Shown: in pieces, positions 37,801 to 50,944 of the stretch
Numbering within the stretch: the first letter of the stretch is position 1
Layout of the letters: each line of letters opens with the position of its first letter
Source of the DNA: Antennarius striatus
Taxonomy: Eukaryota > Chordata > Actinopteri > Lophiiformes > Antennariidae
Assembly (NCBI RefSeq): GCF_040054535.1
Contig: NC_090780.1
Span: forward strand, 15,735,001 to 15,799,000
Direction: 5' to 3'
DNA: 64,000 nt
Notes under the pieces: generated by a model
Database searches by the model: none
Seen by the model: only the letters and a program-made list of their open reading frames with translations
Told to the model about the DNA's origin: nothing
Made by a program: the position numbers and the translations under genes

Positions 37801-39474
37801 AACTCAAAGTAGATTAGAAACAGATTTGGAACTGGTCAATCAAGTTGTAAAAAATCTAAACAGAGAAAAAATTGATATTTTTTTAGGTATTATGGTCAAA
37901 TTTAGTTTTGTTACTTACTAAATCTGCTCTAAATTACATCAATATGAAATTATTGAACAATAATCTTGTTTCAATGGATCCACTTTTTTTTTTTTTAAAC
38001 TTAAAATAAATGTTTTCAAGTATTGTGTGGTATTTTGCCATTAGTGATTAAATGCAAAACCTATACTGCACTTAATACAAAAAAAGTATTTGAAAACCTG
38101 CTGAGGCTTTGATCAGTGGGGTCAGATATTCTAAAACTAAGTTGCTTTAGTGGGATTAAGTAAATTGTGTGAATGCAAAATAAATGCAAATTGAAACCTG
38201 CAACAGAATTTTCTTATGCATCTTCCACCATGTACTGTACTCGTACTGTCATTACTATCCTGTTCTTTTTCCATTCTATCGCAGGCACATTTCTTCCATT
38301 TGTAGCCTGTTCGGATATGACATGGATTAAAGGATGTGAATATGCATCAAACTGAGTCACCTCATCATTACTGAACATCCATTACTACATTTTATGTTTG
38401 TGTGTGCATGAAGAGGACGTAGTCTGATACGTACTAAAGTAATAAGAAAATATATGCATCAATAATTAATGAACCATGTGAAGCAGTGTTAGTTAATTAT
38501 TTTAAATTTTTTAAGAATCCTCTGCGAAGTTCCAAGGAGAATAGTGTCAACTATCAGATGTAAAGGAGCTAAAGGGGCATCTGCCAGCATCCTCCATACT
38601 TTTTACAGATGAAAGATGTTTCTTTCCCCAACATGAATTTCATACATTCTTTTCATCACTCCATCCATAGTTTCCTTCTTACAAATGTCATTCTGTCTGA
38701 TAAAATGTTACTAACACTCAGTGCCATTGCGATGTGGTACGGAATATGTTTGCATGACGTGGTTTGAAATTTGTGAGTCCTATGATTAATGAAGATGGTG
38801 TGTACACCGCCGTGATAACGTCATGAAACAGAGTGCTGTTATATTTAACAAGTTCATATTTCTCTTCAGAATTATGTTTTGTATGGGACCACTTACAGCT
38901 ATGATAATATTTTAACGGGTTAAAGCAAGCTCAATGTTTTGCTTCAAAAAGTCTTTTACAGCTTTGTATCTCTGTTGGGGAGCCGTTATGTATTTGAACT
39001 GTAAAGTAACAAGTATAGTGTTGTTAAAAGAGTGATTTTTAGTGTGAACTGTTTTTAACTTATGCATTGAAGTGACAGAGAAAGACCCAAAAAGGGCAAA
39101 GCTAAGCTACATTATGGGATATTCTAATAGGTAGACTGACAGTGTCATAATTCCGAAAATCATTCCTTGAAATTGTCAGATTGCAAAGTTTTTGAGTACT
39201 CCATTCCCTTTTGGTTCAGGAGACACAATCTGAAAAACATTCAAATGAAATTGTTAACCACAAAGTACAAAAAAGGGAAAACTTGGAGATATGTACTAAA
39301 GTAAGGCTATTCATTTACACTAAGTAATGTGGCCAGAATTTAAATCTAAATTGTAGCTCGGCCTCCAGTTGTCAGAAGTACAACTAAATGTGTTTTGCTT
39401 TTGGTATTGACAAATTTTGAACAATTTTAAATGAGTATTGAAAAAAAGTAATGTTACAGTATGGTGATTTGCAC

Positions 39475-39476
<2 letters not shown>

Positions 39477-39556
<80 letters not shown>

Positions 39557-39586
39557 TGTGCGTGCGTGCGTGCGTGTATGTGTGTT
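39477..39586. repeat. (TG)n microsatellite with (CGTG)n extension
   Basis: TG units to 39553, then TTTGTG, CGTG x4 and TATGTGTG, followed by an AGAG tract. Confidence 0.95.
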
Positions 39587-40703
39587 AGAGAGAGAAAGAG
39601 AGAGAAGCGTACATTGACATATACAGGATTAATGTGGTTGACATATTCCGTCGTATATCATATTTGTGTGTGCTGGGCCACTTGCTCCTGGACCTGATGT
39701 GGCTTGTGAGCTACTAAGTGAATATTTTCTTCTATGTAAGCTCTGTGAGTGGAGCATGAACAAACCAAATTAAACAAGTCTGAATATTTGTTCCTGTGGA
39801 AATGAAAGACAAAGGATTTTTACATTCCAGTCCAATGAAGCAAATGGTGAAATACCTAACCGGATTGTATCCTATTACCTCACCAGCTAACATGGTGGGA
39901 AATAGCAAAAGAGATGTTTGAGACACTGGTTAAAAAAGCAAAATTACCCTTCATAGTAAGTGACTGCAGGATGTTAAGGTCAATCAGCCCACTTTCTGAA
40001 ATGAAAATGATCATATTTTGCAGCACATGCATTTAATACATGATAGAGATGATTTGTATGATGGACCTGCTTTTATAGGATATACTGATTTGTTGTGCAA
40101 ATGTGTGTTTGTACTTATATATGTTGCCTTTTAAGAAATGCTGACTGCAGTACCTACTGTGTATATAGTTGAAATGCATCGTGGGTTGTTGACTACTGAT
40201 CAGTGTGAAAGCCATGCTTGGAACAGATTTGTATTTGAAGCACACATTAAATTCCTGGTCTATGCATTATCAGTCTGTCTGAGTCCATTTGTACAAGTGC
40301 AAGAACATATTGTAAGCGTGTGCGCACATTTAATTATATCTCCCAAGATATGATAAGTAACAATGCTTTTACAAAGACTTAATGACAATGTCAAACTTTA
40401 TTTTTCACAATTAAATTCTTTAAATGAAACTAAAAAACAAACTTAGTCTTTACATTAATACACTTAAAATAGGTGATATAAAATTAGAGTAAACATCAAA
40501 TTAGAGTCAGAGGCAGAGATGGAAGCTTCTGGTTGTGGTTAATTTATTTTCTGGGTTTTCTCCCATCTGTGTGTGCACACACATCCAAACGCTACACACC
40601 TTACCGATGACTTCCTGAAAATCAATCTGATATTCTTAAGTATATGTATTTTACTATAGTCATGTGTGTGGTCCATCATGTATACTTTTTTTGAGACATG
40701 TAG

Positions 40704-40709
40704 AATAAA
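40704..40709 (+). terminator. possible distal polyA signal of camk1
   Basis: AATAAA followed within 40 bases by the T/G-rich TTGATGTCCTTGTTTGATGTG, a typical downstream element. If used, the 3' UTR would be about 4 kb. Speculative without transcripts. Confidence 0.3.
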
Positions 40710-41142
40710 CAGAACCAGTCACTTGATGTCCTTGTTTGATGTGCAAAAAACCTCTCTCTATGAAGAAATTCTACAAGTGTTTTACCAGTTTTGTGACTTT
40801 CTGTCACAGTCTTCTACACAAGGCCCTTCTCATCCTCTCTAGAATGCTGGGTAATCGAGGCTTGTGGTTTGGCCATTGGAGCATTGCACTGGGGAGACTG
40901 GAGAGCAAAGCAAGAGTAGGAGTCTGGTGGTCAACCTCATTCAGGAGACAGAGGACAGAGTTAGAATTATGCGGTCAAACCAGAAACAAGGGAATGATTC
41001 AAAATAATGGGAGAGAAATTGCATGGATCACAAGGCAGTAAGTGCTGAAAGCTGTAGACTGTGTTTAGATGTGTGGAATTATGGAAAAAACAAAGTAAAA
41101 TGTGGCCAAGAATGAAGACACAATCCCCACATTTTAAGAGCT

Positions 41143-41256
<114 letters not shown>

Positions 41257-41935
41257 TCTCTTTCCTGGTTTATAATTTCTCTCACAATATGAGAGCAGAG
41301 GCATAATGATGAAAATGCTTTGTACTTTACCCACATCCACTGTTGTTATACATTCTTGTATGGAATGTGAAGCAGATATTCGAGAAAGCAATAAGACTAA
41401 ATTCAACCACTACTACAACTGATTCAGCATTGATTTTGTGCTGACTTATTGGTGCGGTGTTGGCTAGTTTAATATTTTAAGAGCCTTGAAAACAAAGTCA
41501 AATGGTTTTATATAAACAACATATGTGAATGCTGGATGCAAAAGAACCTCTGCTGAATATAATTTTATCCTCAGGGGTGTAGAGACTAAGCCAAGCTTTA
41601 ACTCACTGAGGTATTCCACCACACTTTCCTTAATGATGCGCTGATGAGCTTCCTTGCGATCATAAGTTAGACATGTCACTTATGCTTGATTACTTTGTTT
41701 TATTTCTATTTAAGTTTCTCAGTTCACTCAACCAATCTCAGGAAGGGCATCCGACTTTTGCCAAATCAATATGCGAATCGAGTCTATGACGTCCATAACG
41801 GATTGGTTGAGGCCTGGGTTAACAATGACCACCATCGGTGCTGTTGACCTACAGGTGGAAATTGGTTGAAGAAGGAGGAAAGTGTGTTCGTAGGAAGAGA
41901 GAGAGGAGGAGCGCCAAGAATATAGGACTGAGTAG

Positions 41936-42035
41936 GGGCATTGAATGTTGGAACTATGACAGGAAAAGATAGAGAGTTGGTTGACATGATGCAGAGGAGG
42001 AAGGTAGACATACTGTTTAAGGATTTGCAGTTGCT

Positions 42036-42106
<71 letters not shown>

Positions 42107-43500
42107 CTCTCTCCTCTCTCTCTCTCTCTCTCCCTCTTCTGAGATCCTCCTAGTTTCCACCTACCTGGGTGTGACTGCTCCTGGTAGCAGAGCAGCACAC
42201 CTGTTGCTAATCACCAATCTCCAGACGTTCATGAGGACCAGCTTCCCACCATTCATCGCCAGTTCGTTTGTACTGCTTGTCAGTATCTGCACCTTGGCTC
42301 TCTTAAACTCGCACCTTGACTTTTTTGATAACTCTGTTCTCTCCATGTTCCAGTTGTAGTCTGCTACCTGTTTGCCTATTACCATTCCAGCCGCCTGCTT
42401 GTCTTGACTTCTCATCTCCTGCCAATTCACTTGTTCAGCCTGATCATCTGGTCCATCATCTCATCACATTCATTGTCAAATAAATCTTTTTTCCTTTTAC
42501 CTGACGTCTGCGCATTTGGGTCCTACAGCAAACCATGACATACTGTGTGTCCAAGAGACCAGGTGGAAAGGTAGCAAGGCTAGAATTGTAGGAGCAGGGT
42601 TTAGGTTGTTCTATCATGGTGTAGAAAGGAAGAGAAATGGAGTAGGAGTTATCTTGAAGGAGGGAGTTTGTTAGGAATTTCCTGGAGGTAAAAAGAGAGA
42701 TAGAGTGATGAGTCTGAAGCAAATCAAAGATGTGATGTTCAATGTTGTTAGTGGGTATGCTCCACAGGTAGGATGTGAGCTGGAGAAGGACAAATTCAGG
42801 TTGGACTTTGATGAAGTGATGCAGAGCATACCTAGAAGTGAGAGGGTGGTCATTGGTGCAGACTTCAGTGAACATGTTGGTGCAGGAAACAGAGGTGATG
42901 AGGAGGTGATGGGTATGTTTGGTATCCAGGAGAGGAATGCAGAAGGACAGATGGTAGTTGACTTTTCAAAAAGGATGGAAATGGCTATAGCGAGTACTTT
43001 CTTCCAGAAGAGGCAGGAACATATGGTGACCTATAAGAGTGGAGGTAGGAGCACACAGGTAGACTACATCTTGTGCAGACAGTGTTATCTGAAGGACATC
43101 AGTGACTGCAAAGTAGTGGTAGGTGAGAGTGTAGCCAAACAGCATAGGATGGTGGTGTGTAGGATGACTCTGGTGGGGAGGAAGATGAAGAGGGCAAAAG
43201 CAGAGCAGAGGACGAAATGGTGGAAGCTGAAAAAGGAAGAGTGTTGCAGGACTTTTAGGAAGGAGTTAAGACAGGCTCTGGGTGGTCACGAGGTGCTTCC
43301 AGATGACTGGACAGAGGAGAGATAGTGAATATATTGGTAGAAGGATGCTGAGTTTTGAACTGCCAGGCAGGAGGCCTAGAGGAAGACCAAAGAGGAGGTT
43401 TATGGATGTAGTGAAAGAGGACATGAAGGTAGTTGGTGTGAGAGAAGAGGATGCAGAAGGCAGGGCCAAATGGAGGCAACTGATTCGCTGTGACCCCTGA
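41936..43500 (+). pseudogene. RTE LINE polyprotein remnant (endonuclease plus C-terminal tail)
   Basis: Pieces in order are GALNVGTMTGKDRELVDMMQ to KVDIL (41936-42014), then after the insertion VQETRWKGSKARIVGAGF (from 42546), then the open frame 42705-43325. Endonuclease motifs are NVVSGYAPQVG, VIGADFSEHVG (usual form GADFNxHVG, the catalytic Asn changed to Ser), TQVDYILCR and KQHRMVV. The frame continues WWKLKKEECC to LPDDW and stops. From 43326 it resumes at the far C-terminus (SEYIGRRML, GRRPRGRPKRRFMDVV, KWRQLIRCDP, stop at 43498-43500). The whole RT domain is lost and a stop lies near 42670. Not functional. Confidence 0.88.
42007..42545 (-). mobile_element. small non-autonomous element inserted in the RTE LINE
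   Basis: The insertion 42016-42536 is bracketed by exact 9-bp copies of GACATACTG (42007-42015 and 42537-42545). Removing it and one copy restores the reading KVDIL to VQETRWKGS of the RTE endonuclease. It contains a (TC)n tract (42036-42133). Its ends resemble each other inverted: GGATTTGCAGTTG on the left and, complemented, TGGTTTGCTGTAG on the right (10 of 13). That suggests a terminal-inverted-repeat DNA element, hAT-like if the duplication is read as 8 bp. No coding capacity. Confidence 0.8.
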
Positions 43501-43530
43501 AGGGAAACGCCGAAAAGAAAAGAAGAAGTT

Positions 43531-44513
43531 AACTCGACCAATAGTTAACATCAATTAGCAAAACATTCAGTGATAAGCAATCCAAAAATTGTTAATACTT
43601 CCAGGCAGAAACTTTACCCAGCCAACATTGGTACCTACTTACATCTGAGTGGCAAATATCGTAAGGAGAAATACATCATTTGTCTCCTACACCAGACAAA
43701 CCCATCAATAACTTTAAAAAAACATAAAATAACAGGCACATTGTAACAGAGTTTTCTGACAGGTAGACTATAGTCTACATAGCATTAACTTTCAAAGTGT
43801 ATTTGCTGCTCAGGACTTTGCAAAGATGTGGATAAAAGATGGACGAAACGCTGCAGATGATGCGCCAACAGGAACGCTGGACAGAAAATTAAATAATTTA
43901 TTTTTTTAAGTTTGTATTAAATATGAATGTTCAACTGTTCAGAATGTAGGCTCATAGGGGCCTTCCATTAATATTTTTTTAGGTTAATGGTAGGACTGTT
44001 GATTACATTTTTTATGTTTTAAAATAAACCCCACTCCCCTCTGTTTTTTTTTTGACAAATCGTACCTGTACATACAAATTCATAGAAAATGAGTGAGGTA
44101 AACAAGATGTTTACACCCTGGGGAAGGTTTGCATTTCACACCTAAAATATTGGCTGCATGATTTCTCTGAAACACTACTTCAGATATTTACATCTCTCAT
44201 GCTAATTGCTATACTATGCTGGTCACTATGACATTTTGAGCTAAATGCTCGCTATCAGAATGCTCAAGAGAATAGTGACATGTCTCTCAAATTGCCCTGT
44301 TGGCATTACCAGATGGGTACACTAGCAAAAAGATTCAATCTTACTTTATCGACATTGTGTGTTATTTTAGCATTCTAACTTTTGTCCTGAATACAAAGTA
44401 TGTGTGGGGCAACTGAGATCAAGGTTGCTGTTATTAGTAATGCATGTATTCATTGTGGGGAGATTTTTACATTTATCAAACTGAATCCATCCAGTAGTTT
44501 CACATAAAATCAA
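43531..44513. other. intergenic, nothing recognised
   Basis: About 1 kb of AT-rich sequence between the RTE and the L1. No exon or repeat that I can name. Confidence 0.6.
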
Positions 44514-44701
44514 GAATGTCAACGTCAGGGGTGACGAGGGGTGTGGCTGTAAGCATGTGAGACGTGTCTGCAGGTGCTCCGAAGGAATGTGACTACTTAA
44601 CGTGTTTTTCGCACCATTTCCTCTTTTATTTTTTGAACCACAAATTATTAACAACAGTCGAACGGCGTCCGTATCTGACTTAGTGGTGATATCTAGAAAT
44701 C

Positions 44702-45573
44702 ATGGCAAATCGAGGAAAACCCGAAACAACCAGAGCGTGTCGGAGCAGGGCTCGCCTCTCACCTGAACCCGGGCTGGATCCCGAGCCTGATGCTAATGAG
44801 CGACTGCTAACCCAAATGGAGACGATGATGGAGGATATGCACTCAGATATTTGTGAGTAGATTTGAACAGGTAATATCAGTGACAGTTAAGAGGGAGCTC
44901 TCAGCTCCTCTTGGCCCGCTTGAAGCTAAAGTAACATTACACGACAAGACTGTAGTGGACCTGGAACGCTCTGCTAGAGATTGTTGTGACAAGCTAACTA
45001 ACCTGGAGGCAGCGGTGGCTAAACTAACTACTTTGGCTGACTCGCTGTCTAAGAAGTGTGAGGACCTAGACGGACGGTCTAGGATGAATAATGTGCGTCT
45101 GGTCGCGGGGTTCCGGAGATGATTGAGGAAACCCGACCGACTGACTCTATGGCTAACTTACTGCAGGACTCGCTTTCCCTAGACGACAAAACCGTGCTGA
45201 ACCACGTTCACCGGAGGCCACGCTCCAGACCCGGAGAAGGGGAATCCCCCCGAGCTCTGATCATTCAGGTCAATACGTTCCAACAACGCAATGAAATCCT
45301 GCGTAAAACAGAGCAGCTGCCCCTCTCCACTACAAAGGCAAACAAATGTCGGTTTTTCCTCATACCCCTTCAGTGGCAACAAAACAAGCTGCCTTTGTTA
45401 AAGTTAAGAACGAACTACATTCCTGTTCAGGTGTCAAATGTGGGCTTTTCCATCCAGCTACACTGCGGATCACTCTCCCTGGAGGGCAGGTCCATAGATT
45501 TCAAGATCCTTCAGCTGCTATGAACTTTGTTGGAAAAAACATTAAAAAGACTGTGGCTCTGAACTCTGCTTGA
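44702..45573 (+). pseudogene. L1 ORF1 (RNA-binding chaperone protein) remnant
   Basis: Starts MANRGKPETTRACRSRARLS (ATG at 44702). A frameshift near 44850 moves to the frame reading SRFEQVISVTVKRELSAPLG and a heptad-rich stretch to RSRMNNVRLV. A second shift near 45118 leads into MIEETRPTDSMANLLQDSLS, and a third near 45345 into FPHTPSVATKQAAFVKVKNE, ending KNIKKTVALNSA at the stop 45571-45573. Order and motifs (coiled coil, RMNNVRLVG, then a PAxLRITLPGG carboxy domain) are those of fish L1 ORF1. At least three frameshifts make it nonfunctional. Confidence 0.85.
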
Positions 45574-46199
45574 AGGTTAACTCAAGAAGATACCAGCCCA
45601 AGACAAACACTAAAATGGAAGTGGTGTGATACTACTAGCACTTGTTGTTGTGTTGTGTTTGTTGTAGGAAGCACAGGCTCTGCTACGATGAGGTTACTGT
45701 CACTGTAGGCTTTATTGAACCACCTGTTGACATACATGTACATCGGTGCTAGCTCTCTCTGTCAGGTTCCCGCTCCTGGGCGATACCATCTACTTCAGGA
45801 GGGGTGAGCAGGCTAAACCATTATGTGTATTTGCGAATACACCACACTTGTATTGAGAAAGATAGATATGCCCATGTGCTGCACTTTTTTTTTCTCTAGC
45901 TTTATTTTTTCCTTTTTGATAGTTATTAATTATTATTATTTCATGGTTTTTGATTTCGGTAATATTATGCTATAATTAGATTTGTACTTGTCACATTCCC
46001 TATGGAGGAGTCAGGTCTCTTTTCTTTGTTTGATTTTGCTTCAGCAAGAGACCCTTTTAGGTTAAGCTATGTGCTTTTCCTGTGTTTACTAAAGAGTATC
46101 ACTCTTCCTCTTTCATTTTGCCACCAATGTGCCCAGATTCTCATCAGTTTATTGAATTATATTTTCTCTTATGAACTCAACTCAACTTTAATGGGACAG

Positions 46200-46620
46200 A
46201 TAAACATCAGATAGGAGCCCAGGTCTTTTTTTTGCAGGAGACTCACCTCAAGAACTCAAAACATCAAAAACTGAAGAAGGGCTGGGTAGGCCAAATATAC
46301 CACTCCTCTTTCTCTGGTGAGGCCAGAGGGACAGTTATTCTTTTACATAAATCTGTTCCGTTTGTTTGTAATCGGATTATTTCTGATCCCAAAGGGAGAT
46401 ATATTATTGTTACTGGTGTAATTAAAAATATTTGTGTTATACTGGCAAACATTTATGCACCCAACTGTGATGATGAAGCTTTTTTTAGACATTTTTTCAC
46501 TCTCCTCCCAGATGTGTCATCGCATTATTTGATATTAGGTGGTGATTTCAATTGCTGGCTGGACTCTCAACTGGATCGTTCTTCAATGAAACCAGCACCA
46601 CTTTCATGGTCAGCCAAAAG
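46200..46620 (+). pseudogene. L1 ORF2 endonuclease fragment
   Basis: Reads FLQETHLKNS-type sequence (MQETHLKNSKHQKLKKGWVG from 46232), YHSSFSGEARGTVILLHK, GRYIIVTG, LANIYAPNCDDEAFF and LILGGDFNCWLDSQLDRSS. These are the QETH, NIYAPN and GGDFN motifs of an APE-type L1 endonuclease. The N-terminal start is degraded. The frame is lost after PLSWSAK, where unrelated LINE sequence begins, so the final SDH motif is absent. Confidence 0.88.
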
Positions 46621-47998
46621 TGAAAAGTGAGTTAAAGAGCAACTTCGATAAGTTAGGGAGTGACTTTGATAAAAAGTTGGAAGAAAAGCTAAAACCGGTT
46701 CGAGACGCCTTGGAAGAAATGAAGGACAAAATGAAGAAAATGCAGAAAGACATGGATGAAAAAGACCGGAAAATTGTTGTCTTGGAACAGGGACAACAAA
46801 GAACGGATGATTTGGAGCAAAGCATTCGTATAAATGATGTGATCATCACTGGAATCTAAATCAAGCAGAGGAATTACAGAAATGCTATGGCTAGCGCTGA
46901 CATCGAATCTCTGGAGCAACAAGTGAGTTCTCAACCGAGGGATCTGGAGATAATTATAGATCCGGACCAGTTCGAGACATGTTACCCATTACCATCTGGA
47001 GGTAGGAGACCACCTGCAGTGCTGATAAAATTCAACAATCGTAAAACAAGATAGCTCTTCTGAAACAAGGCTTCAAACTGAAAGGAAAAATGTCTACATT
47101 AATGAGAATCTCACTAAAAAGAATGCTGATATCGCTAAAAAAGCTCGACAACTGAAGAAGAATGGGCTGATCGACAACACCTGGATGAAAAACTGCAGGA
47201 TCACCATCAAAACAAAGGGTATTTCAGGAGTGCAGAGGAGTTGATGAAATATGAGCAATAAAGACGGACAAGAATTGTTACTACACCAAAGATCAGTACA
47301 ACAGAGTCACTTCAATACTGGGAGCTCTACAATTTTGGACACGTCAAGTATTTCATTGAACAGTCGAAAAAAATCAACATCATTGATGTCAGAAACATGG
47401 ACTAATGAACAAAAAAAACAACAACAACAACAACATGTATTTGTGATAACATGGGATAAAATTAACCTTGAGACTTTAAAGAGCATGTTGATATCTTTTG
47501 ACAATATAATACCATGTGAAACTGTTAAAGTGTCTGCAACAAACTAGTTAATTCTTGTATAAACACTGTCTGCTGAAAGAGGTTAATATAATCATTATAT
47601 TCTTGTGGAGAACACTGGCAAGGTCAACTTCTTGTTTTGACTATCCATGATGTTAACAAACCTTGTGCTCCTAGGAAGAATGTAAACATGGTTATACTCC
47701 AGGGTAAAAGGCGAATATCTGGAAGTGGATAAGGAAGTGGATATGAACATCTGTCAGAATTCAATGTATGAGCTGGTTGAAGACTTTTAATGTCTGAGTT
47801 TGTTGACTGCATATTCTAATGAGAGAGATGTTTTGTTGATAATTTAGGGGACGGGAATCTTATAAGCCAATGGCTTCTACCTGTTAAGACTTTTTTTTCT
47901 TTTCGGATGTTGTTATAATGTTTCAACACTGATGACAGTGAAATATGTTGTAATAACATGTCTGGAAAGAAGAAAAATGAGCTGAATAAATAAATAAA
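46621..47998 (+). mobile_element. second LINE fragment (ORF1-like) embedded in the L1
   Basis: The open frame 46620-46859 is a charged coiled coil (KLEEKLKPVRDALEEMKDKM) ending LEQSIRINDVIITGI. Further decayed frames read MASADIESLEQQVSS, PPAVLIKFNNRK, LTKKNADIAKKARQLKKN and GLIDNTWMKNCRITIKTKG. This order (coiled coil, RINDVIITG, FxNRK, KKNxDIAKKAR) is an L1-superfamily ORF1 product, clearly different from the host L1 ORF1. It ends in an AATAAATAAATAAAT-type tail at 47984-47998. I did not find a target duplication, and host L1 sequence is missing at the junction. Confidence 0.75.
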
Positions 47999-49154
47999 TT
48001 GAGGCAGGAGAAAGTGACTAATCTTAGACAACAAATTTCACAATTAGATAGCATGTACACAACCACTGCCTCCCCAAATCTATATAAAGAACGTCTTTCA
48101 TTGCAAGCTGAATTTGATCTACTTATGACCCGTGGCACAACTGAACTCATGTTGCATTCTAGAGTAAAAATCTTTGAACAAGGCGATAAGGCAACCAAGC
48201 TTCTTGCACACCAAATTCATCAATCAGTTGCTTCACATCAAATTGTTTTGCCTGGTCAAAACTTGGTATTCAGACTTTTAAAGACTTGTATTGATAATAT
48301 TCTTGCCACTTACCAACAACTTACAGTGAAATATACTCTTCCTCCCCAATAACTTTAGATATTTACAAGTACGTAGCTTTGTTCAAAATAACTTCCCTAC
48401 CTTTCCTAGTTTACCTGAGGACTCTGACCTAGATGCTTTGCTCTTGCCTATTTCTAAGCTGGAAGGTTCCATTTCAGTTCTCTATAATCGAGTAAAACTA
48501 ATGAGTACAAAATCTTTAAGTTCAATAAGGACCCTTTGGGAGGGAGATATAATGGAGCCTATATCTGATGAGCTTTGGTCACAAATCTTAGTACGGTTAC
48601 ATAAATCTTCTATTTGTGCAAAACATTCTCTTATACAATGTAAACTTGTTCATCGTGTTTATTATACCAAGGTCCGTCTATCTAAAATGTACAGCTCTAT
48701 CTCTCCAACTTGTGACAGGTGTCATCAGTCACCTGCTGACCTTATGCATATTTTCTGGTCATGTCCTCGACTGCATAATTACTGGAATGAGGTGTTTGCT
48801 ACTGCTTCACACGTGATTTGCAAAAAAATTGACCCAAACCCCATGTGTGCTCTGTTTGGTGTTGTCTCAAGACCATCAGTTTTATCTCCCTCTCAAAACG
48901 ACTCTTTAGCCTTAATGACTATTCTGGCAAGGAGACTTATTTTACTAAAGTGGAAGTCACCCCAGCCACCTTTCCATATTCACTGGCTCAGGGACACTCT
49001 TTACTGTCTCAAACTTGAGAAAATTAGAATGTCACTACGGGGGTCACCGAATAATTTTTTACAAATATGGAAGCCCTTGTTTCAGTTAATAGAAAAAAGC
49101 AATTTTTCTTTTGTCCTAGTATATTTTATTTGTTCATTTGTATATATATTTTAA
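47999..49154 (+). pseudogene. L1 ORF2 post-endonuclease region and C-terminal domain
   Basis: From 47999 the frame reads LRQEKVTNLRQQISQLDSMY then LYKERLSLQAEFDLLMTRGT and KATKLLAHQIHQS, the linker after the L1 endonuclease. Near 48240 it jumps past the missing RT core. The 48438-49154 frame (238 codons) contains LWSQILVRLHKSSICAKHSL, CDRCHQSPADLMHIFWSCPR (C-x2-C...H...C) and LHWLRD-type sequence of the ORF2 C-terminal domain. The catalytic YxDD motif is absent. Confidence 0.87.
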
Positions 49155-49529
49155 TCTATCTATACCTATTTACTTCTAGCTTGTATTGGGCATTGCAAAG
49201 AGTGTACCTTATTTTGTTCTATTGTACCTATCTTATTATATTTTTTGTATTTATTTGTATATGTTGTAACATGAGTGGATGAGGTTGTTTGTTTGTTTGT
49301 TTGGAGGTGAGTTGAGGGTTTTTGTTGTTGTTCTTTATTCTGTTTTTTTCTTTGTTGTTTTTTTTTGTTTTGTGTTTTTTCTTGTTTCTTTTCTATTTTT
49401 CTTTTTACAGGATCGCACAATATAGTTTATGTTTTATACGGTGAATGATTTATATAATAGTGCAATTCCTGAAGAAAACCTGATAAAGAAAGTTTTTAAA
49501 AAAAGAAAAAATGAATGTCAACGTCAGGG

Positions 49530-50944
<1,415 letters not shown>

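Larger units (their letters stand above)
41728..43530 (+). mobile_element. RTE-type LINE, internally deleted and interrupted
   Basis: The left part has the fish RTE 5' region (AGGAAGGGCATCCGAC, GTTAACAATGACCACCA, GCTGTTGACCTACAGG). It is followed by the apurinic-type endonuclease frame and the short C-terminal end of the polyprotein, then a GAAACGCCGAAAAGAAAAGA tail. The reverse transcriptase is missing between about 43320 and 43325. A 521-bp insertion sits in the endonuclease (42016-42536). Outer ends are approximate. Confidence 0.88.
44514..49529 (+). mobile_element. L1-type LINE with 17-bp target-site duplication
   Basis: The element body (44531-49512, 4982 bp) lies between identical 17-mers GAATGTCAACGTCAGGG (44514-44530 and 49513-49529). 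It ends in an A-rich tail (GTTTTTAAAAAAAGAAAAAAT) directly before the second copy. Inside are an ORF1 remnant, ORF2 endonuclease, a foreign LINE segment, the ORF2 region after the endonuclease, and the ORF2 C-terminus. Large parts including the RT core are missing. Frameshifts and stops are present. Confidence 0.9.
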
